A stretch of 64,000 nucleotides of DNA from Paracoccaceae bacterium. Its GTDB lineage: Bacteria > Pseudomonadota > Alphaproteobacteria > Rhodobacterales > Rhodobacteraceae. The stretch is taken from assembly GCA_021648025.1 (NCBI GenBank), contig JAKITO010000004.1:62001-126000 (forward strand). The letters are read 5' to 3'. The notes under the pieces are model-generated. The model had not been told where the DNA came from. It worked only from the letters and a program-made list of their open reading frames with translations, and did no database searches. Of this stretch, positions 26,082 to 34,723 are shown in pieces (position 1 is the first letter of the stretch; each line of letters starts with the position of its first letter). A program made the translations under genes and the position numbers.

Positions 26082-26768
26082 TTAGCACGCTCGGGTCATG
26101 GTCTCAAACGCGGATTGCGGGTTTTTTGCGCCAAATACCGCACTGCCGCTGACGATCATATCAGGGGCGGCGGCGGCGATTTCGGGTAAGGTTTCAAGCG
26201 TCACACCGCCGTCAAACGCCAGTACGGCGTGCGGCGCGATACGGCGCAGTTCGGCGACGCGGTCGCAGGCGGTTGTTATGTCGGGCGGGGTATTACTGCG
26301 CGGGTCAAGCGACAGGATCAGGATCAGGTCGGGCGATAGCCCCAGCAGATCTGCAACCTGCGGCAGCGAGGTGCCCGGCATCAATGCCAGCCCGGCCAGA
26401 ACCGGGCGGTCGGCTGTGTCAGCGGCGGTGCGGATGGCGGTGATGGCGGCACCTGCGTCAGACGCTTCGGCGTGTACGGTGATCATATCGGCGCCCGCCG
26501 CGACGTAAGACGCCACATGGGTGAAGGGTGCATTGATCATCAGGTGAACATCACGCAACTGACCGTTGTTCAGCGCCTTCACATTGGCCGGACCGGCCGT
26601 CATGGCAGGCACAAAAACCCCGTCCATCACATCAAAATGCAGGATTTTACAGCCCCAGGCGGCGGTTTGCCGGGCGGCCAGACGCAAATGTCCCTGATCA
26701 GCAGCCATGATGCCAAGGCTGACACCGCGACACTGGGATTTAAGAGCAACAAGCGCGGGAGTATTCAT
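26082..26768 (-). CDS. Ribulose-phosphate 3-epimerase-family protein (LsrE/AlsE-like)
   Basis: The 228-residue TIM barrel keeps the epimerase signature. ILHFDVMDGVFVPAMTAGPA near 42-61 holds the metal-binding His and Asp; VHLMINAP follows, then VHAEA, and FDGGVT near 184-189. It differs enough from housekeeping Rpe (VMDGVFVP but no second DVDGG pair) to suggest a sugar-phosphate specialist. Salmonella lsr operons encode such an epimerase homologue (LsrE). The gene sits between the binding-protein gene and lsrF, 36 bp upstream of the latter. Confidence 0.85.
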   Translation of the reverse strand: MNTPALVALKSQCRGVSLGIMAADQGHLRLAARQTAAWGCKILHFDVMDGVFVPAMTAGPANVKALNNGQLRDVHLMINAPFTHVASYVAAGADMITVHAEASDAGAAITAIRTAADTADRPVLAGLALMPGTSLPQVADLLGLSPDLILILSLDPRSNTPPDITTACDRVAELRRIAPHAVLAFDGGVTLETLPEIAAAAPDMIVSGSAVFGAKNPQSAFETMTRAC

Positions 26769-26786
26769 AAGTTACATTGTTCCAAA

Positions 26787-26817
26787 GATCGGGCCAGAGA
26801 TCGGGCCAGAGATCGGG
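26787..26817. repeat. 12-bp tandem repeat upstream of the epimerase gene
   Basis: GATCGGGCCAGA occurs at 26787-26798 and 26799-26810, with a partial third copy (GATCGGG). It lies in the untranslated space just before the epimerase start at 26768. Confidence 0.85.
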
Positions 26818-26831
26818 GTTTCACAAAGTTT

Positions 26832-26859
26832 GGCCTTGGGGGAAATATCCCCCAAGGCC
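26832..26859. other. Perfect 11-bp intercistronic hairpin
   Basis: GGCCTTGGGGG and CCCCCAAGGCC pair perfectly around a 6-nt loop. The hairpin lies between the stop of the binding-protein gene (26886) and the epimerase start (26768). No T-run follows on either strand, so it is more likely an mRNA-stabilising or partially terminating structure that raises binding-protein expression over the distal genes. Confidence 0.75.
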
Positions 26860-26885
26860 CGAATGTCGTTATCCATCGCCGCGCT

Positions 26886-27935
26886 TTAACGCGCAGGCAG
26901 CGGTATCCACGCAGGCACCGACACATCGGCATGGGCGAACTGAGGCATCTTGGCGCTCAGCTCTTCCATGTTGGTGATGCCATTGTCGTTCAGGAACGCC
27001 TGAGTGATCAGGGTCGGCGGCACGACCACATTGGGGCCCGGGTCTTCGCCCGCCAAAAGCATCGCCAGGGACCGCACCGAAACCTCGCCAACCACGCTTG
27101 GGTTGGTGGCCACGGTTGCCACCCAGGCCGAACCCGGCTCGCGCATGGCGGCGATGTCGGCGGTGGATACATCCGCCGAATAGATGTCAACCTGGTCGGT
27201 CATGCCCGCCTCGTCCACGGCAATTTTCACGCCTTTGGCAAATTCATCGTAAGGTGCGAACACCACGGTGATGCCAGGGTTGGCCTGCAACACCGAGCGC
27301 GCCTGATTGGCAACCGAATTGGCAATCGGGTTATCCAGCGTGCCGAACATGGCAAGTTCCCTGATGCCGGGATTGGCCGCCTTGACGTCCTGCCAGGCCA
27401 CATCGCGACGATCCAGCGGGGCAATGCCGGCCACATAGACGTACCCTGCATCCCAGGTGTCGCCATTGTCCTTGATCGCCTGCTCAAGCGCCAGTTTGCC
27501 AAGCAGATAATCGGATTGTTCGATCTGTGGAATGGCCGGATTTTCAACATCCACATCAAAGGCCACAACCTTGATGCCTGCATCCAAAGCCCGTTGGGCG
27601 GCGTCCTGCATGGCCTCGGTCAGCCCATGCTGAATGATGATGCCGTCAACCCCCAGCGCAATCGCCTGATCGACCATGTCGGCCTGCAATGCCGCGTCCT
27701 GACGGCTGTCGAACACCCGCAGGTCAACGCCGATGGCGGCGGCCTGGGATTCGACCCCCGACAGATACGCCTGAAAGAAGTCGCCAGTGGACAGATACCG
27801 CACCAGAGCAATTTTCACCTCGCCTGCGTTGTCAAACGGGGCGGGCATCTCTGCCGCCATGACCGGGGCGATACCAGCCGCAAGCGCGGCAATGCCGCCG
27901 GCCAGCCCAAGTGTTAAGCGTCTTGTAAGTTTCAT
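26886..27935 (-). CDS. Periplasmic sugar-binding protein of an ABC importer (RbsB-type)
   Basis: The ATG at 27935 is chosen over 27965 because GGGAGAG precedes it and a signal peptide starts there (MKLTRRLTLGLAGGIAALAA with cleavage near VMAAEM). The mature protein of about 320 residues has the two-lobe type I periplasmic-binding fold: VKIALVRYLSTGDFFQAYLS, then VDQAIALGVDGIIIQHG and the late IYSADVSTADIA. It resembles RbsB/ALS-binding proteins more than LsrB, whose typical start (KLVGVGFFTSGG) is absent. It should deliver a pentose-like or ketose ligand to the permease encoded just downstream in the window order. Confidence 0.92.
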   Translation of the reverse strand: MKLTRRLTLGLAGGIAALAAGIAPVMAAEMPAPFDNAGEVKIALVRYLSTGDFFQAYLSGVESQAAAIGVDLRVFDSRQDAALQADMVDQAIALGVDGIIIQHGLTEAMQDAAQRALDAGIKVVAFDVDVENPAIPQIEQSDYLLGKLALEQAIKDNGDTWDAGYVYVAGIAPLDRRDVAWQDVKAANPGIRELAMFGTLDNPIANSVANQARSVLQANPGITVVFAPYDEFAKGVKIAVDEAGMTDQVDIYSADVSTADIAAMREPGSAWVATVATNPSVVGEVSVRSLAMLLAGEDPGPNVVVPPTLITQAFLNDNGITNMEELSAKMPQFAHADVSVPAWIPLPAR

Positions 27936-27967
27936 CGTTTCTCTCCCTTTTGGTTTCAGTAACATGG

Positions 27968-29038
27968 TCAGTGATTTGAACCCCTGCGCCGACCGGTCAG
28001 CGCAAAAGTAAAGACAAGGGCGACGACCAGAACGCTCCCCTTGACAAAATCCTGGGTGTAATACGGCGCATTCATCATGGTCAGCCCTTGCAGCAGCACC
28101 CCAACAAACAACGCGCCAACAGCGGTGCCAAAGGCGTTGGGCTTGGCCGCACCCAAAACGGCAAACCCGATCAATGCGGCCGCGACACTATCCAGCAACA
28201 GATTGTTGCCCGACGCCAGGTCACCGCGCCCAAGACGGGCCGCCAGCAGGATACCACCCACCGATGCCAACACGCCCGAAATCATATAGGCAAGGATCTT
28301 GTAGCGGTTCACATTGGTCCCGGCCAAAGCCGCGGCGCGTTGGTTTGAACCGATGGCGTACATCAACCGGCCATGCCGGGTCAGTTCCAGAAACACCCAG
28401 CACAAAACCGCGACCCCCAGCAGGATCAGCACCGAAACCGGGATCAGGTTATCGATGAAGAAATCAAACCGATGGCGACCCAGCCACAGGAAATCCGGGG
28501 AAAACTTGCCCACAGTCGTTTCACCGTTGGGCATCTTCATGCCGGTGGCAATCGAACGGCCTTCGGTTGGTATGCGTTGCAGCCCGATCAGCAGGAACAT
28601 CATGCCAAGGGTCGCCAGCAGGTCCGGCACCTTCATCTTGACGATCAACAACCCATTCACCAGCCCGACCAACGCCCCCATCACCAGACAGGCCAGCACC
28701 GCCGCCACGGCGCCCATTTCCAGCACCACCATGACGTAAGCCGACAACATCAGCGCCGAGGTCGCGGTTGAGCCGATCGACAGATCAAAGCCGTCCACCA
28801 CCAGAGTAAACGTGACACCAAGCGCCAGAATGCCGGTGATCGCCACCGACTGAAAGATGAACACGGCGGAATACGGGCTGACAAAGCCTTCGGAGGCCAC
28901 GGAAAAGAACAGGATCAGCCCCGCCATCAACGACAGGAACCCGTAACGAATGGCCAGATCAACCGGGGTTCGTTTGGCTGCTACTTTGGCCGGATGGTCG
29001 CCTTGTGCATGGGCTTTGGTATCATCTTGTGTGGTCAT
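27968..29038 (-). CDS. ABC sugar transporter permease (RbsC/LsrC family)
   Basis: The 356-residue protein has eight to ten predicted membrane helices and the BPD_transp_2 pattern (LALGVTFTLVVDGFDLSIGS, AALVGLVNGLL-like segment, AYMISGVLASVGGILLAARL, DSVAAALIGFAVLGAAKP). It is the only permease in the operon, so it would act as a homodimer, unlike the LsrC/LsrD pair. Its ATG overlaps the stop of the ATPase gene by 4 bp, showing translational coupling. The binding-protein gene starts 33 bp after its stop. Confidence 0.93.
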   Translation of the reverse strand: MTTQDDTKAHAQGDHPAKVAAKRTPVDLAIRYGFLSLMAGLILFFSVASEGFVSPYSAVFIFQSVAITGILALGVTFTLVVDGFDLSIGSTATSALMLSAYVMVVLEMGAVAAVLACLVMGALVGLVNGLLIVKMKVPDLLATLGMMFLLIGLQRIPTEGRSIATGMKMPNGETTVGKFSPDFLWLGRHRFDFFIDNLIPVSVLILLGVAVLCWVFLELTRHGRLMYAIGSNQRAAALAGTNVNRYKILAYMISGVLASVGGILLAARLGRGDLASGNNLLLDSVAAALIGFAVLGAAKPNAFGTAVGALFVGVLLQGLTMMNAPYYTQDFVKGSVLVVALVFTFALTGRRRGSNH

Positions 29039-30561
29039 TGTCCGCTCGCAGTCTTCGTATGATCATTATTTGCCTGTCCGGCCACCTGCGCCAGCACCAG
29101 CCTCAGGTCCAGATCGCCATTGTCGTGATCCCCGGCCACCGCGTGATCCGCCAGAACCACGATCCGGTCGGCAATCTCCAAAACCTCATCCATCTCGGAC
29201 GCCATCACGATGGTCGCCCGCCCCTTTGCCGTCTCGTGGATCTTGTCGCCAATATCGCGTCGGGCCTTGATGTCGACGCCTTGAAAAGGTTCGTCCAAAA
29301 TCAATAGGTTACAGGCCTCACTTAACCAACGCCCCACCATGATCTTTTGCTGATTGCCACCTGAAAGTGTGCCGATGTCATCACCCTCGGACTGGCAAAC
29401 TATGTTCAGCTTTTCGATGGTTGCCCGTGCGGCCCTGGCCTCGGCCTTGCGATTCAGGATCGACCCGGTGGAGTAGCGCGCAAGGAACGGCGCGGTTATG
29501 TTCTTGGTCAGATTGTGATCCGGCAAAATACCGTTGCTGCCGCGATCTTTGGGGCACAGAAACACGCCCTTGGCAATTGCCTGCCCGGGTGACATCGGCG
29601 CATAAGGCGCGCCGTTCAGACGCATTTCGCCACTGACCGGTTGTTCCAACCCAAACAAAATGGCCGCAAGGCGGCTTTTGCCCGACCCCACCAGACCGGT
29701 AATGGCAATCACTTCATCCTGATTGATGTTCAGATTGATCGGCTTGGCCCCGGGCGTGATTTGCAAGCGCTCCAGCGCCAGAACCACCTCTCCGGCGGGT
29801 TTGAACGACAGATCGGCCTCGGTCATGCCATGGCCCAGCATGGCATGCACTGCGGCCTCGTAATCCAGCGGTTTCTGATCAAACCGACCGACAATTTCAC
29901 CATCGCGCATACAAACGATCCGGTCCGCCAATCGGCGAATGTCGGATGTGCGGTGCGAGATGTACAGGATCGCCACCCCGGTGTCGCGCAACCGTTCCAG
30001 CAGGGCAAACAGACGCTCGGCCTCTTTGGCGGACAGGGACGAGGTCGGTTCATCCATGATCAGCAACTCAGGCTCATGGGTCATCGCCCGGGCAATCGCC
30101 ACCAACTGCCGGTCCGCCAGATCAAGCTCGCCCACCGGGCGGGTGACATCAACGATCAACCCGATCGAGGCGGCAACCTTGCGGGCCTCGGCGCGGATTT
30201 CACGGCGTTTCAGGAAAAACCCAGCACCCGGTTCGGCCAGCTTGTCCAGCATCAGGTTCGACGCCACATCCAGATCCGGGATCACCCCGTCGTTGATGCT
30301 TTGATGGACGGTGACGATGCCTGCGCGAATGGCCTCGGACGGGGTGGCGGCATGCAGGGGCTTGCCGTTCAGGCGTATCTCGCCTTTGTCAGCCGGGTGA
30401 ACGCCACAGATCACCTTGACCAGGGTGGATTTCCCGGCACCGTTTGCACCCATAAGAACGGTCACTTCGCCCTTATGAAGCTCAAGATCAATGCCGTTCA
30501 GTACCTGATTGGCACCAAAAGCCTTGGTCAATCCCGAAATTTCAACAGCCGTCGACGCCAA
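29035..30561 (-). CDS. Sugar ABC transporter ATP-binding protein, double cassette (RbsA/LsrA family)
   Basis: The 508-residue protein carries two nucleotide-binding domains. The first has Walker A GANGAGKST (38-46) and Walker B LLIMDEPTSSLS, with its signature degenerate (ELDLADRQLVAIARAM). The second has Walker A GLVGSGKS, a good signature LSGGNQQKIMVGRWL and LLILDEPFQGVD. This asymmetry is usual for the family. It powers uptake with the permease and binding protein encoded next. An operator-like palindrome over a TTGACA box lies about 50 bp upstream. Confidence 0.95.
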   Translation of the reverse strand: MASTAVEISGLTKAFGANQVLNGIDLELHKGEVTVLMGANGAGKSTLVKVICGVHPADKGEIRLNGKPLHAATPSEAIRAGIVTVHQSINDGVIPDLDVASNLMLDKLAEPGAGFFLKRREIRAEARKVAASIGLIVDVTRPVGELDLADRQLVAIARAMTHEPELLIMDEPTSSLSAKEAERLFALLERLRDTGVAILYISHRTSDIRRLADRIVCMRDGEIVGRFDQKPLDYEAAVHAMLGHGMTEADLSFKPAGEVVLALERLQITPGAKPINLNINQDEVIAITGLVGSGKSRLAAILFGLEQPVSGEMRLNGAPYAPMSPGQAIAKGVFLCPKDRGSNGILPDHNLTKNITAPFLARYSTGSILNRKAEARAARATIEKLNIVCQSEGDDIGTLSGGNQQKIMVGRWLSEACNLLILDEPFQGVDIKARRDIGDKIHETAKGRATIVMASEMDEVLEIADRIVVLADHAVAGDHDNGDLDLRLVLAQVAGQANNDHTKTASGQ

Positions 30562-30607
30562 TGGCTCACCCCCTGAGTTGCAACAGTTTCACGGCATAAA
30601 TAGTAAA

Positions 30608-30625
30608 TGTCAATGCATACTGACA
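30608..30625 (-). promoter_or_regulatory. Operator-like palindrome over the -35 of the ABC operon
   Basis: TGTCA and TGACA form an inverted repeat with an 8-bp spacer. On the minus strand its lower half is TTGACA, a perfect -35 box. It sits in the 106-bp gap between the SorC-family regulator gene and the ATPase gene, and is the natural site for repression by that regulator. No good -10 was found at 17 bp. Confidence 0.5.
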
Positions 30626-30667
30626 AATGATCAAAATCGCAGTTTTCCGCTTGTCGCAAACTAGTCT

Positions 30668-31648
30668 TTATTCCGCCAGCATCCCCGCCGCGGTACTGCT
30701 GCTGGTGACCACATGGGTGACGTATCCGCCGGCAATGGCGGCTTGCATCGGTGCCACCTTGTCGGCACCGGTCGACACCAACAGGCCCATGTCCAGGTTC
30801 AACAACCTGTCCAGTTCGACGCCAATGATCCTTGCGTCCAGATCACCGGGAATGGACCGCCCCTTGGCATCAATGAACCGCCCGCATAAAACCCCGGTCG
30901 CCCCTTGCGCAATATACCAATCCAGGTCCGCATGGCTGGCCACACCGCTGCTGACCACATGACTGGTATGATCACAGGATCCGGCGGCAAAGATCGCTTT
31001 GTTACAGCGACTTAGCGCTTCGATCTGGTCACGGATTATCGGTTCGGCGCGCAGGCGGGCAGCCAGATCCGGGTCACTCAGAACCGCCGGGGCGTGCAGG
31101 TTGATACATTTCGCCCCCAACCGCTGCGCCATATGCGCCGAGCATATTTCCGCCGTGAACCCATACGGCGTCGCCATCGACCCGACCAGTTGCGACACGG
31201 TGATGTCACCCGCCACATCGCCGGTCTGGCTGTGTTCCAACGCCTCGGCCACCTCGAATATTGTCCGCCCCCAGGCCACGCCCAACCGGTCCCCCGGCTC
31301 CAGCAGGCTGGGCAACCATTCGCCGGCCCCGCGCGCCACCCGCATCAACGTGTCTTCGTCGCGGCCATTGCCATCGGGCACCACGTATGCCGCCGTCAGA
31401 TTGTACTTTTCCCGCAGGTCCTGCGCCAATTGGTGGGTGGTAAAGGCGCTGGCTGACAGGCTGATGCGAATGAACCCCCGGGTTTTGGCCTCTTGCAGGT
31501 AATTGACCACGGTGGCGCGTGAGACCCCAAGTTGCCCGGCAATCTCGGTTTGGTTCAGCCCGTCGTGGTAATACATCCACGCGGCCTCGATTACGATGCT
31601 TTCGCCGCTGATCTGCCCGGCATTGCGTCTGCGCGTGACCAAGGCCAT
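30668..31648 (-). CDS. SorC/LsrR-family sugar-binding transcriptional regulator
   Basis: The ATG at 31648 follows AGAGGGGGG, giving 326 residues; a longer frame to 31699 lacks such support. An N-terminal helix-turn-helix (LNQTEIAGQLGVSRATVVNYLQEA) is followed by the sugar-phosphate-binding SorC domain (LGVAWGRTIFEVAEAL near 125-140, VGSMATPYGFTAEICSAHMA, GATGVLCGRFIDAKG). LsrR-type proteins repress their operon until a phosphorylated ligand binds. It is encoded directly upstream of, and in line with, the ABC transporter operon. Confidence 0.92.
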   Translation of the reverse strand: MALVTRRRNAGQISGESIVIEAAWMYYHDGLNQTEIAGQLGVSRATVVNYLQEAKTRGFIRISLSASAFTTHQLAQDLREKYNLTAAYVVPDGNGRDEDTLMRVARGAGEWLPSLLEPGDRLGVAWGRTIFEVAEALEHSQTGDVAGDITVSQLVGSMATPYGFTAEICSAHMAQRLGAKCINLHAPAVLSDPDLAARLRAEPIIRDQIEALSRCNKAIFAAGSCDHTSHVVSSGVASHADLDWYIAQGATGVLCGRFIDAKGRSIPGDLDARIIGVELDRLLNLDMGLLVSTGADKVAPMQAAIAGGYVTHVVTSSSTAAGMLAE

Positions 31649-31692
31649 GCCCCCCTCTGGTTTTTTCGGGATTTGACACCATGGGTTGAATA

Positions 31693-31992
31693 TTGTCAAA
31701 ACCTAACTGGGCGGCAGAGGTTTTGGCCAAGGCAAGCGGCGTTGCGGACGGTTTCAAGGCCGGTTTTGGCAAAACGATGGGCGTTGGGATGGGGGCCTTG
31801 GTTGTGGCCAGTATTCCGACCGGTTTGGTATATTTCCCTGGTGTGGAGCATCCCGTGATCCAAGCCTATCTGACCACCCTGGGCCGACTGCCGAAGGAAA
31901 GCCACCCCGGCACCACCCCAAACGTGCGACCGCACGTCGGGCGAAGCCCGCCCCATCGGAGGCGTGAGCGCAGCGAACATTCCGTGAGATAA
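31693..31992 (+). CDS. Doubtful small ORF with one hydrophobic segment
   Basis: A frame from TTG 31693 encodes 99 residues. The first 70 (SKPNWAAEVLAKASGVADGF, then GMGALVVASIPTGLVYF) could be a small membrane-associated protein. The last 25 are Arg-rich and derive from a G+C-rich stretch before tRNA-Asp with no sign of coding. I see no ribosome binding site. It may be real and read through into noncoding DNA, or chance. Confidence 0.25.
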   Translation: MSKPNWAAEVLAKASGVADGFKAGFGKTMGVGMGALVVASIPTGLVYFPGVEHPVIQAYLTTLGRLPKESHPGTTPNVRPHVGRSPPHRRRERSEHSVR

Positions 31993-31996
31993 AAAA

Positions 31997-32073
31997 TGGC
32001 GCGGTTGACGGGACTCGAACCCGCGACCCCCGGCGTGACAGGCCGGTACTCTAACCAACTGAGCTACAACCGC
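31997..32073 (-). tRNA. tRNA-Asp(GTC)
   Basis: The minus strand gives a 77-nt cloverleaf. The acceptor GCGGTTG pairs with CAACCGC, then discriminator G and encoded CCA (31999-31997). The anticodon arm CCGGCCTGTCACGCCGG has anticodon GTC, and the T arm is GGGTTCGAGTCCC. A run of six T residues follows directly downstream. Confidence 0.97.
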
Positions 32074-32194
32074 GCAATCTTACCGGTCAACCTATGGTCA
32101 ACCTGTTCGGGCGTTCTAGGCGGGGCATGGGCAGGCGTCAAGCGGTTCCCGCGTCAAATCTGAAAATACTTGGGGGCACAGGCGTGCGGCGGCC

Positions 32195-32436
32195 CTAATA
32201 CTCCAACTTGTGCATGCGCCCATCCAGCAGGTGATAGACGCAGCCCTGCCCGCCCGGCAATTCGGCGCAGCCTTGCAGATCAAGCCCGAGCCAGATGCCC
32301 CGCCAGATGCCCCGCAGGATATGCGAGGTGACGGCGTGGGTTTCGATCACACATGCGCCATCAAGGCTGCGCAGGAAATCAGTACAGCGGGCATGCAGGC
32401 TGGCGAAATTTTCGGCCGTGGATTGTTGAAGACCTC
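32195..32436 (-). pseudogene. C-terminal remnant of a histidine phosphatase (phosphoglycerate mutase-like) gene
   Basis: Minus-strand translation to the TAG at 32195 gives QQSTAENFASLHARCTDFLR, then ETHAVTSHILRGIW, LGLDLQGCAELPGGQGCVYH and LLDGRMHKLEY. This is the C-terminal third of histidine phosphatases, including the second catalytic His (THAVTSH). The N-terminal RHG half is missing; upstream sequence is the promoter side of the plus-strand oxidoreductase gene. A 12-bp tandem duplication (32290-32313) has doubled GIWR. Bases 32074-32194 hold nothing clear. Confidence 0.6.
32290..32313. repeat. 12-bp tandem duplication in the histidine phosphatase remnant
   Basis: GCCAGATGCCCC occurs twice, at 32290-32301 and 32302-32313. 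In the remnant's frame it doubles four codons (Gly-Ile-Trp-Arg), so the insertion is in frame. Confidence 0.85.
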
Positions 32437-32601
32437 AGGATGTTGGGGGTGCGTTTGGCGTATATCTCAGGCCAGCCCTCCGCAATTTCACGCATTCATT
32501 GGTGTTTGATATTGCTATTGGCGACAATTGCCCGTCAAGGTTGCCAAGGTCTTTGTGCGGTTCAAACACTTTTCAGACCACCACTTTTTCGGAGATACGC
32601 A

Positions 32602-33918
32602 ATGGTTGCCTCAGCCTCAATGCCCGATGCCGACGCCGCGTCCCACTGGCAGGCTGTATCGCCAACGCCCATCCCCACTGTACCATTGAAAGGCGCATTG
32701 ACCGCGGATGTCGCCATCATCGGCGGTGGGTTTACCGGGCTGTCGGCGGCGTTGCATCTGGCCAAATCCGGGCGCAAGGTCTGTGTTGTCGAAGGGCGCA
32801 CCATCGGTTGGGGCGGCTCGGGGCGCAATAACGGCCAGGTGATCCCGGTGCTGGCAGGGTCTGAACCTGCCACAATCGAAGCGCGCTTTGGCGCTGCGGG
32901 CGAACGGTTCAACGCGCTGGTGCGCGACAGTGCGGCGGTGCTGTTTGATCTGGTGCGCGCCCAAGCGATCAATTGCGAGGCCGAACAGACCGGCTGGTTC
33001 CAACCGGCGCATTCGCGCGCGCATCTGCGTCTGAGTGCTGCGCGTGTCAGCGCGTGGGGTCAGCGTGGTGCTGAATGTTCGCTGCTGGACGCGGATGAAT
33101 GTGCCCGGCTTTTGGGGTCCGGGTTCTGGCATGGCGGCATGCTGAACCCGACCGGCGGGCATATCAACCCGCTGATGCTGGTGCGCGGACTGGCGGCGGC
33201 CTGCGAACGGGCCGGAGTGGTGATCCATGAAGACAGCCCCGCCACCGGCGTGCATAAAGTGGGTGCGCAGTGGCAGGTCAGGACAGCAGCGGGCCAGCTG
33301 ACTGTCGACGGCGTGATCATGGCCACCAACGCCTATAGCGGTGAATTGGCGGGCCAGCTACAACCCGAAGTGGCCCGCTCAGTTGTGCCGGTCACCTCTT
33401 GGCAGATGGCGACGCCACCACTGTCCGCCGCCCAGCAGGACCAGATCATGCCGGGTCGCCACGCAGTATCCGACACCCGCGCCGATCTGCATTACTTTCG
33501 CTATGACGCGCGCAATCAACTGGTGACCGGGGCGGCTTTGATGCTGCCGTTCAACCCGGCCCGGCGGCTGACGGCCCATGTGGGCACCCGTCTTGCAACG
33601 GCTTTCCCACAATTGGGCCGGGTTGAGTTTCGCCATATCTGGTCCGGTTATGTCGGCGTAACCCCGGATCGTTTCCCGCATTTCCACCAATTGGGCCCGA
33701 ACTACCTTGCCGCAATCGGCTTTAACGGGCGCGGCGTGGCACTGGCGATTTCCGCCGGGCGTGAAATGGCCAAAGCTCTGAGCGGCGCTGTCACGCAGGA
33801 CATCGCCCTGCCCTTCAGCGCGGTCAAGCCGGTCACTTTGCATCGGCTGGCAAGGCGCGTAGCGCGCGGCGCCATGCTCTGGTACAGATGGCGCGATACC
33901 CGCCCACCCAAGGGTTGA
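32602..33918 (+). CDS. FAD-dependent amine/amino-acid oxidoreductase (DAO family, PuuB/OrdL-like)
   Basis: The ATG at 32602 is preceded by GGAG at 32591-32594; the longer frame to 32353 runs over the phosphatase remnant and is rejected. The 438-residue protein opens with an FAD-binding Rossmann motif DVAIIGGGFTGLSAALHLA (about 36-54), then GWGGSGRNNGQ and WQPAH-like segments, and ends with GFNGRGVALAISAGREMAK. This is the layout of gamma-glutamylputrescine oxidase and related enzymes that oxidise amines. The substrate is unknown. The next gene follows after 19 bp and is probably cotranscribed. Confidence 0.9.
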   Translation: MVASASMPDADAASHWQAVSPTPIPTVPLKGALTADVAIIGGGFTGLSAALHLAKSGRKVCVVEGRTIGWGGSGRNNGQVIPVLAGSEPATIEARFGAAGERFNALVRDSAAVLFDLVRAQAINCEAEQTGWFQPAHSRAHLRLSAARVSAWGQRGAECSLLDADECARLLGSGFWHGGMLNPTGGHINPLMLVRGLAAACERAGVVIHEDSPATGVHKVGAQWQVRTAAGQLTVDGVIMATNAYSGELAGQLQPEVARSVVPVTSWQMATPPLSAAQQDQIMPGRHAVSDTRADLHYFRYDARNQLVTGAALMLPFNPARRLTAHVGTRLATAFPQLGRVEFRHIWSGYVGVTPDRFPHFHQLGPNYLAAIGFNGRGVALAISAGREMAKALSGAVTQDIALPFSAVKPVTLHRLARRVARGAMLWYRWRDTRPPKG

Positions 33919-33937
33919 ACCCAAAAGGAACGTTTCG

Positions 33938-34432
33938 ATGACCGATGCCCCCTTAAATCCCCCCCTCCCCATGCTGGAAAAGCGCCGGATCGAGGCGGCG
34001 ATCATCAAACAGGTCTTTGATGTGCTGGCCGAGCGCCACGGGCATGACGAGGCAAAAGAGGTGATCAGCCAGGCCGTGATCAGATCCGCCGTCGAACAGG
34101 GCAAAGAGTTTCGCACCCAACACGAGGCCGAACACGGCGGCGACCCTGGCCTGAAGGATTTCGCCGCTTTGTCAAAGCTTTGGGAAATGGGGGGTGCATT
34201 GAAGAAAGAGATCCACGTCTCGACTGACACGCAATTGGATTATGACATGGTGCATTGCGCTTATGCCGATATGTACCGCGAAATGGGGCTGAGCGAGATT
34301 GGCCACCTATTGTCCTGCAACCGCGACGCCACGTTTTGCACCGGCTACAATCCGGACATGGAGCTGACCCGGACCCAGACCATCATGCAAGGCGCGAGCC
34401 ATTGTGATTTCAGATACCGGATAAAGGATTAA
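33938..34432 (+). CDS. L-2-amino-thiazoline-4-carboxylate hydrolase family protein
   Basis: The 164-residue protein has the features of the ATC hydrolase-like family: an N-terminal helical part (LEKRRIEAAIIKQVFDVLAE), a middle FAALSKLWEMGGALKKEIH, and a cysteine-rich end (VHCAYADMYREMG, LLSCNRDATFCTGYNPDMEL, GASHCDFRYRIKD). Members open ring amides or thiazolines; many are uncharacterised and act beside oxidases. It follows the DAO-type gene by 19 bp, so a joint pathway for a nitrogen compound is likely (inference). Confidence 0.85.
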   Translation: MTDAPLNPPLPMLEKRRIEAAIIKQVFDVLAERHGHDEAKEVISQAVIRSAVEQGKEFRTQHEAEHGGDPGLKDFAALSKLWEMGGALKKEIHVSTDTQLDYDMVHCAYADMYREMGLSEIGHLLSCNRDATFCTGYNPDMELTRTQTIMQGASHCDFRYRIKD

Positions 34433-34467
34433 CAGGACTGGTAAAGGCGTTTGCCAACCAGGGTTTA

Positions 34468-34543
<76 letters not shown>

Positions 34544-34723
34544 TTGCGGGCTGCGTTTAGCCGAGCAGCCAGGCCAGTGCAAGAGCAATGATGGCAAAAT
34601 ATGGCACCAGTTATCAATTGATCCAGGCCAGCGGTAACAGACAAATCCGTGAAGCCAATTCATTTCCTCAAACCCGCAACCGGTTTCAAGGAAACATTTG
34701 CCAATTTATAATATTGCCAGGTT
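34544..34723. other. Intergenic region between tRNA-Val and the acyl-CoA ligase gene
   Basis: This A+T-rich 180-bp stretch holds no ORF or structure that I can support, apart from the ligase terminator at its edge. Confidence 0.6.

Noticed and set aside
31693-31992. Plus-strand ORF beside tRNA-Asp as a firm gene
   Set aside because: TTG start, no ribosome binding site and an Arg-rich nonsense tail; kept only as a low-confidence entry.
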